Below the pieces are notes generated by a model. That model had not been told where the DNA came from. It made no database searches and saw only the letters and a program-made list of their open reading frames with translations. A program made the position numbers and the translations under genes. From assembly GCF_000190475.1 (NCBI RefSeq), contig NZ_AEWH01000052.1, positions 62,001 to 126,000 on the forward strand: DNA of 64,000 bases. Direction: 5' to 3'. Of this stretch, positions 61,801-64,000 are shown in pieces. Positions within the stretch are counted from its first letter, which is position 1. The number at the start of each line of letters is the position of its first letter. This DNA comes from Ornithinibacillus scapharcae TW25 (GTDB lineage Bacteria > Bacillota > Bacilli > Bacillales > Amphibacillaceae).

Positions 61801-62316
61801 TTATCCATTCCATTCTTCGGCTAAAATTGCGTAATAATATTCGTCCCACCAGTCCTCACCGTTTGGGATACACTTTTTGAAAAAACCCTCCCTCCTCATA
61901 CCAATCTTCTCCATAACCCGATAGGATACGATGTTCTCCGGTTGACAAGTCGCTATTATTCTATGTAACTTCATCACTTCAAACCCGTGTTTTAGTATTG
62001 CACTTGCAGCTTCTGATGCATATCCTTTATTATAATATTTCGGATTAAACACCCAACCTATTTCATAGGTATGTTCACCGAAATATTTGTGGAATATGAT
62101 ATGACCTATCAAAGCATGATTTTCTTTTAGAATTACTGGAAAATACTTAGCTTTTTCATCGACATTCTCACTCACGAATTTCTTCGTATCTTCTTCTGAA
62201 GACGCTCCGTCTGGTATATACCTCATGACGGAATCAGCTGATGTATACTCATAAACACTTTTCCAATCATCATATTTAAAGTATCTTATCTGCAATCTTT
62301 CAGTTGTTATGTTCAA
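61801..62316 (-). CDS. GNAT N-acetyltransferase (RimJ/RimL type)
   Basis: 171 residues. Opens TTERLQIRYFKYDDWKSVYEYT, with the acetyl-CoA-binding block FNPKYYNKGYASEAASAILKHGFEVMKLHRIIATCQPENIVSYRVMEKIGMRREG, the ribosomal-protein-acetyltransferase branch of GNAT. The actual substrate is unknown. Sits between paaX and yjcZ as a stand-alone gene. Confidence 0.9.
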   Translation of the reverse strand: MNITTERLQIRYFKYDDWKSVYEYTSADSVMRYIPDGASSEEDTKKFVSENVDEKAKYFPVILKENHALIGHIIFHKYFGEHTYEIGWVFNPKYYNKGYASEAASAILKHGFEVMKLHRIIATCQPENIVSYRVMEKIGMRREGFFKKCIPNGEDWWDEYYYAILAEEWNG

Positions 62317-62408
62317 ATTCCGCTTCCCCCATACAATATTCTATGCACACGTATTTTATCTAACAGTTGCTGATCTATTGCACTTCATGATTCAATTTCT
62401 ATCTCCAC

Positions 62409-62438
62409 AAATAAAGAGCCCAAATTGGCTCTTTATTT
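62409..62438. terminator. Terminator of the yjcZ gene
   Basis: A perfect 12-bp stem (62409-62420 with 62427-62438) with 6-base loop, T-rich on the minus strand. Confidence 0.75.
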
Positions 62439-62469
62439 AGGAGGAATTTATACATCTAATGAATACCTT

Positions 62470-62559
62470 TTAGCAATAGTAAGCCGCACCAACAATAATT
62501 AGTAAGATAAACAGTACAACAATTAACACGAAACTATCATTATAACCATAGTTACTCAC
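62470..62559 (-). CDS. YjcZ family small membrane protein
   Basis: 29 residues, GTG start at 62559 with GGAGGTGG 8 bases upstream. The product reads MSNYGYNDSFVLIVVLFILL followed by IIVGAAYYC: a short Tyr/Gly/Asn opening and one hydrophobic helix, the YjcZ pattern (FALIVVLFILLIIVG). These peptides are abundant in Bacillaceae and several are made during sporulation; function unknown. Confidence 0.85.
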   Translation of the reverse strand: MSNYGYNDSFVLIVVLFILLIIVGAAYYC

Positions 62560-62699
62560 GAAGAGCCACCTCCAATTAGCTAATGGATACTATAAAATAT
62601 TCATTTTTCCGCTAATTGCCTGGGCATGAATCCTGATATTGTGTAATTTATATGATGCTGTTTTTCTTTATTATAGTATGTTTGTACAGTTACAATCAC

Positions 62700-63116
62700 T
62701 CATTTTTGCTGAATAAGTACTGAAGATACACAAGTAGCAACCTTCTTATCCTGTTGTATAAGATCTGCTGTAATATATGCCAAGGTTCTCCCAATCTTTT
62801 CAACTTTAGCTATGATGTCAATTTCTCCTTCAAATGCTGGACGATGAAACGTTGTATCTAAATCAATCGAAACAAACCCCTGTTGTTCCGTTAGTTTTGA
62901 TGCGATAGCATATGCCATTAATATATCAGCCGCAGAGGATAAAAACCCTCCCATTACGACACCTAGACCATTTATGTATTTATTATCTACTTTCCATATC
63001 CCATTAGCAACACCATTTTCCGCAGAAATCACACTTACTTGCATCGTTAGGTCACACGGAGGCGGAATTAGCCCCCCAGTAACAACTTCCTGTAAATCCG
63101 TAATTGAGTATTTCAT
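62700..63116 (-). CDS. paaI: PaaI-type hotdog-fold acyl-CoA thioesterase
   Basis: 138 residues. Hotdog-fold pattern with VVMGGFLSSAADILMAYAI in place of the usual (H)GG...D segment, FVSIDLDTTFHRPAFEGEIDIIAKVEKIGRTLAYITADL and a beta end KKVATCVSSVLI. PaaI releases CoA from stalled ring-hydroxylated or epoxide intermediates in the paa pathway. A separate promoter (TTGACA-17-TACTAT) and AACG-type operator indicate common control with paaA. Confidence 0.85.
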   Translation of the reverse strand: MKYSITDLQEVVTGGLIPPPCDLTMQVSVISAENGVANGIWKVDNKYINGLGVVMGGFLSSAADILMAYAIASKLTEQQGFVSIDLDTTFHRPAFEGEIDIIAKVEKIGRTLAYITADLIQQDKKVATCVSSVLIQQK

Positions 63117-63159
63117 TATTTTCCATCTCCAATACTTTTTTATCTTGATATAAAATTTT

Positions 63160-63184
63160 ATCTATCGTTATTAAAACGTTATTA
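63160..63184. promoter_or_regulatory. AACG-type operator at the paaI promoter
   Basis: The minus strand reads TAATAACGTT, TTAA, TAACGATAGAT, just downstream of the -10 and over the start point; same spacing as the paaA and pdhA sites. Confidence 0.6.
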
Positions 63185-63186
63185 TG

Positions 63187-63215
63187 ATAGTAAATCCCAC
63201 TAGCGTTATTGTCAA
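63187..63215 (-). promoter_or_regulatory. Promoter of the paaI-type thioesterase
   Basis: TTGACA (63210-63215), 17-base spacer, TACTAT (63187-63192) on the minus strand. Confidence 0.7.
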
Positions 63216-63349
63216 TACTATCTGAATTTAATCGGTAGTTTGTCTATTTTAATCATTTTGTTAACATGGTGTTACATGACGGAAAATCCCGCATTTACTA
63301 ACTAAAATGTAGGAGAAGGGACTATAAGACGTAATATTTTGAATTTATA

Positions 63350-63378
63350 TTGACTTTCTTTCTGATTATTTTTATTAT
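63350..63378 (+). promoter_or_regulatory. Promoter of the NADP reductase gene
   Basis: TTGACT (63350-63355), 17-base spacer, TATTAT (63373-63378). The start would leave a leader of about 85 bases. Confidence 0.6.
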
Positions 63379-63470
63379 TTATATATCAAATAATTATATC
63401 CCGTTTCAATTTCGTTATATATATTATCGTTAATTAATTTGATTTAAATTTCTAAAAAGGAGACATACAA

Positions 63471-64000
63471 ATGAAAAAAGAAGAAATAGTTGATATGTTG
63501 ATTATCGGCGCTGGACCTGTAGGACTTTTCACCGCTTTTTACGCCGGCATGCGTGAAGCCACTGTCAAACTGGTTGATAGTATGCCTGAGGTTGGTGGTC
63601 AATTATCCGCGTTATATCCGGATAAATACATCTATGATGTTGCTGGATTTCCCGGTGTAAAGGCGAAAGATTTAGTTCAAGAGTTGTATAAGCAAGCATT
63701 AACTTTTACCCCTACTATATGTTTAAATGAACAAGTCCAACAGATAACACCATTAGAAGACGGGACATTTGAGATTTACACCTCAAAGGCTATTCACTTA
63801 TCTAGAAGTATCATTATCACAGCTGGCGCAGGGGCGTTTGAACCTAGAAGATTGAAAAACGCTAATGCAAAGGACTATGAAAATAAGACATTACACTACT
63901 TTGTAAATGATTTAGAACAATTCAGAGGAAAACGAGTACTAGTGTGCGGTGGCGGTGACTCCGCAGTTGATTGGGCATTAGCATTAGAACCCATTGCACA
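63471..64000 (+). CDS. Ferredoxin/flavodoxin-NADP reductase, thioredoxin-reductase type (5' part)
   Basis: The frame is open from ATG 63471 (AAAAAGGAG upstream) to the right edge, about 176 residues. FAD-binding VDMLIIGAGPVGLFTAFYAGMREATVKLVDSMPEVGGQLSALYP is near the N-terminus, followed by YDVAGFPGVKAKDLVQEL, ITAGAGAFEPRRL and the start of the NADPH domain RVLVCGGGDSAVDWALAL. This is the YumC/YcgT-type ferredoxin-NADP reductase family. It might provide electrons for the PaaABC epoxidase, since no paaE is present, but the function is inferred from proximity. Confidence 0.9.
   Translation, partial: MKKEEIVDMLIIGAGPVGLFTAFYAGMREATVKLVDSMPEVGGQLSALYPDKYIYDVAGFPGVKAKDLVQELYKQALTFTPTICLNEQVQQITPLEDGTFEIYTSKAIHLSRSIIITAGAGAFEPRRLKNANAKDYENKTLHYFVNDLEQFRGKRVLVCGGGDSAVDWALALEPIA

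Overview
The window is low-GC, mostly codes without gaps, and reads as chromosome of a spore-forming member of the Bacillaceae. Supporting signs are AGGAGG-type ribosome sites with frequent GTG/TTG starts, YuzB, YjcZ and SpoVE/RodA-type proteins, CcpA cre-like sites, a yybP-ykoY manganese riboswitch and a Bacillus-type LexA box. An Oceanobacillus/Virgibacillus-like genus is possible but cannot be fixed from sequence alone. I see no prophage, insertion sequence, CRISPR array, rRNA or tRNA.

Layout. 1-9.2 kb: 5' part of an OppA-like binding lipoprotein (minus strand, runs off the left edge), a DUF1002 secreted protein, an MFS and two MATE exporters, YuzB, an iron alcohol dehydrogenase with RidA, and a small lysozyme-like protein. 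9.3-16.2 kb: a TAXI-type TRAP uptake system (binding protein, DUF1850, fused QM permease), an acyl-CoA ligase and an unfamiliar 430-residue regulator. 16.3-20.8 kb: a SWIM/SNF2 helicase and an MFS exporter. 20.9-21.3 kb: a 33-codon holin-like type I toxin with a convergent antisense RNA and a LexA box over its promoter. 21.4-26.0 kb: a DeoR-DUF1537 kinase-PdxA2-GntP set predicted to degrade D-threonate. 26.1-33.9 kb: SodC, a frameshifted PH-domain gene, DoxX, a YtrA-type regulator with a multi-gene ABC exporter, and 3-hydroxybutyrate dehydrogenase. 34-37.6 kb: a cell-wall amidase, a repeat-bearing spacer, an unknown protein, and TerC under a Mn2+ riboswitch. 37.6-41.8 kb: a class I ribonucleotide reductase operon (nrdA, flavodoxin, nrdB) behind an adenosylcobalamin riboswitch and two NrdR boxes. 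41.8-48.1 kb: a sirtuin, an ECF sigma-PadR-SEDS operon and a TrpXYZ-like ABC importer. 48.3-63.1 kb: an E1 alpha/beta 2-oxoacid dehydrogenase pair and a phenylacetate degradation cluster (paaABCD, EthD, paaF, paaG, aldehyde dehydrogenase, paaH, thiolase, a third crotonase, an NMO-like protein), its PaaX regulator and a PaaI thioesterase. The right edge cuts a ferredoxin/flavodoxin-NADP reductase.

How the parts work together. PaaABC(D) epoxidises phenylacetyl-CoA, PaaG isomerises it to the oxepin, and the ring is then hydrolysed, oxidised by the aldehyde dehydrogenase and passed through PaaF/PaaH/thiolase to acetyl-CoA and succinyl-CoA. A 25-base motif containing ATAACGTT overlaps the promoter cores of paaA, paaI and pdhA, suggesting one PaaX-type regulon that includes the E1 pair. 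PaaK, PaaE and the MaoC half of PaaZ are not in the window.

The most noteworthy items are the LexA-box type I toxin, the shared AACG operator motif, the double control (B12 riboswitch plus NrdR) of the reductase, and the ECF sigma/PadR/SEDS operon with a matching ECF promoter. Two genes (the 2.2 kb MFS and the 26.9 kb PH-domain gene) look frameshifted by one base, which may be real or sequence error.
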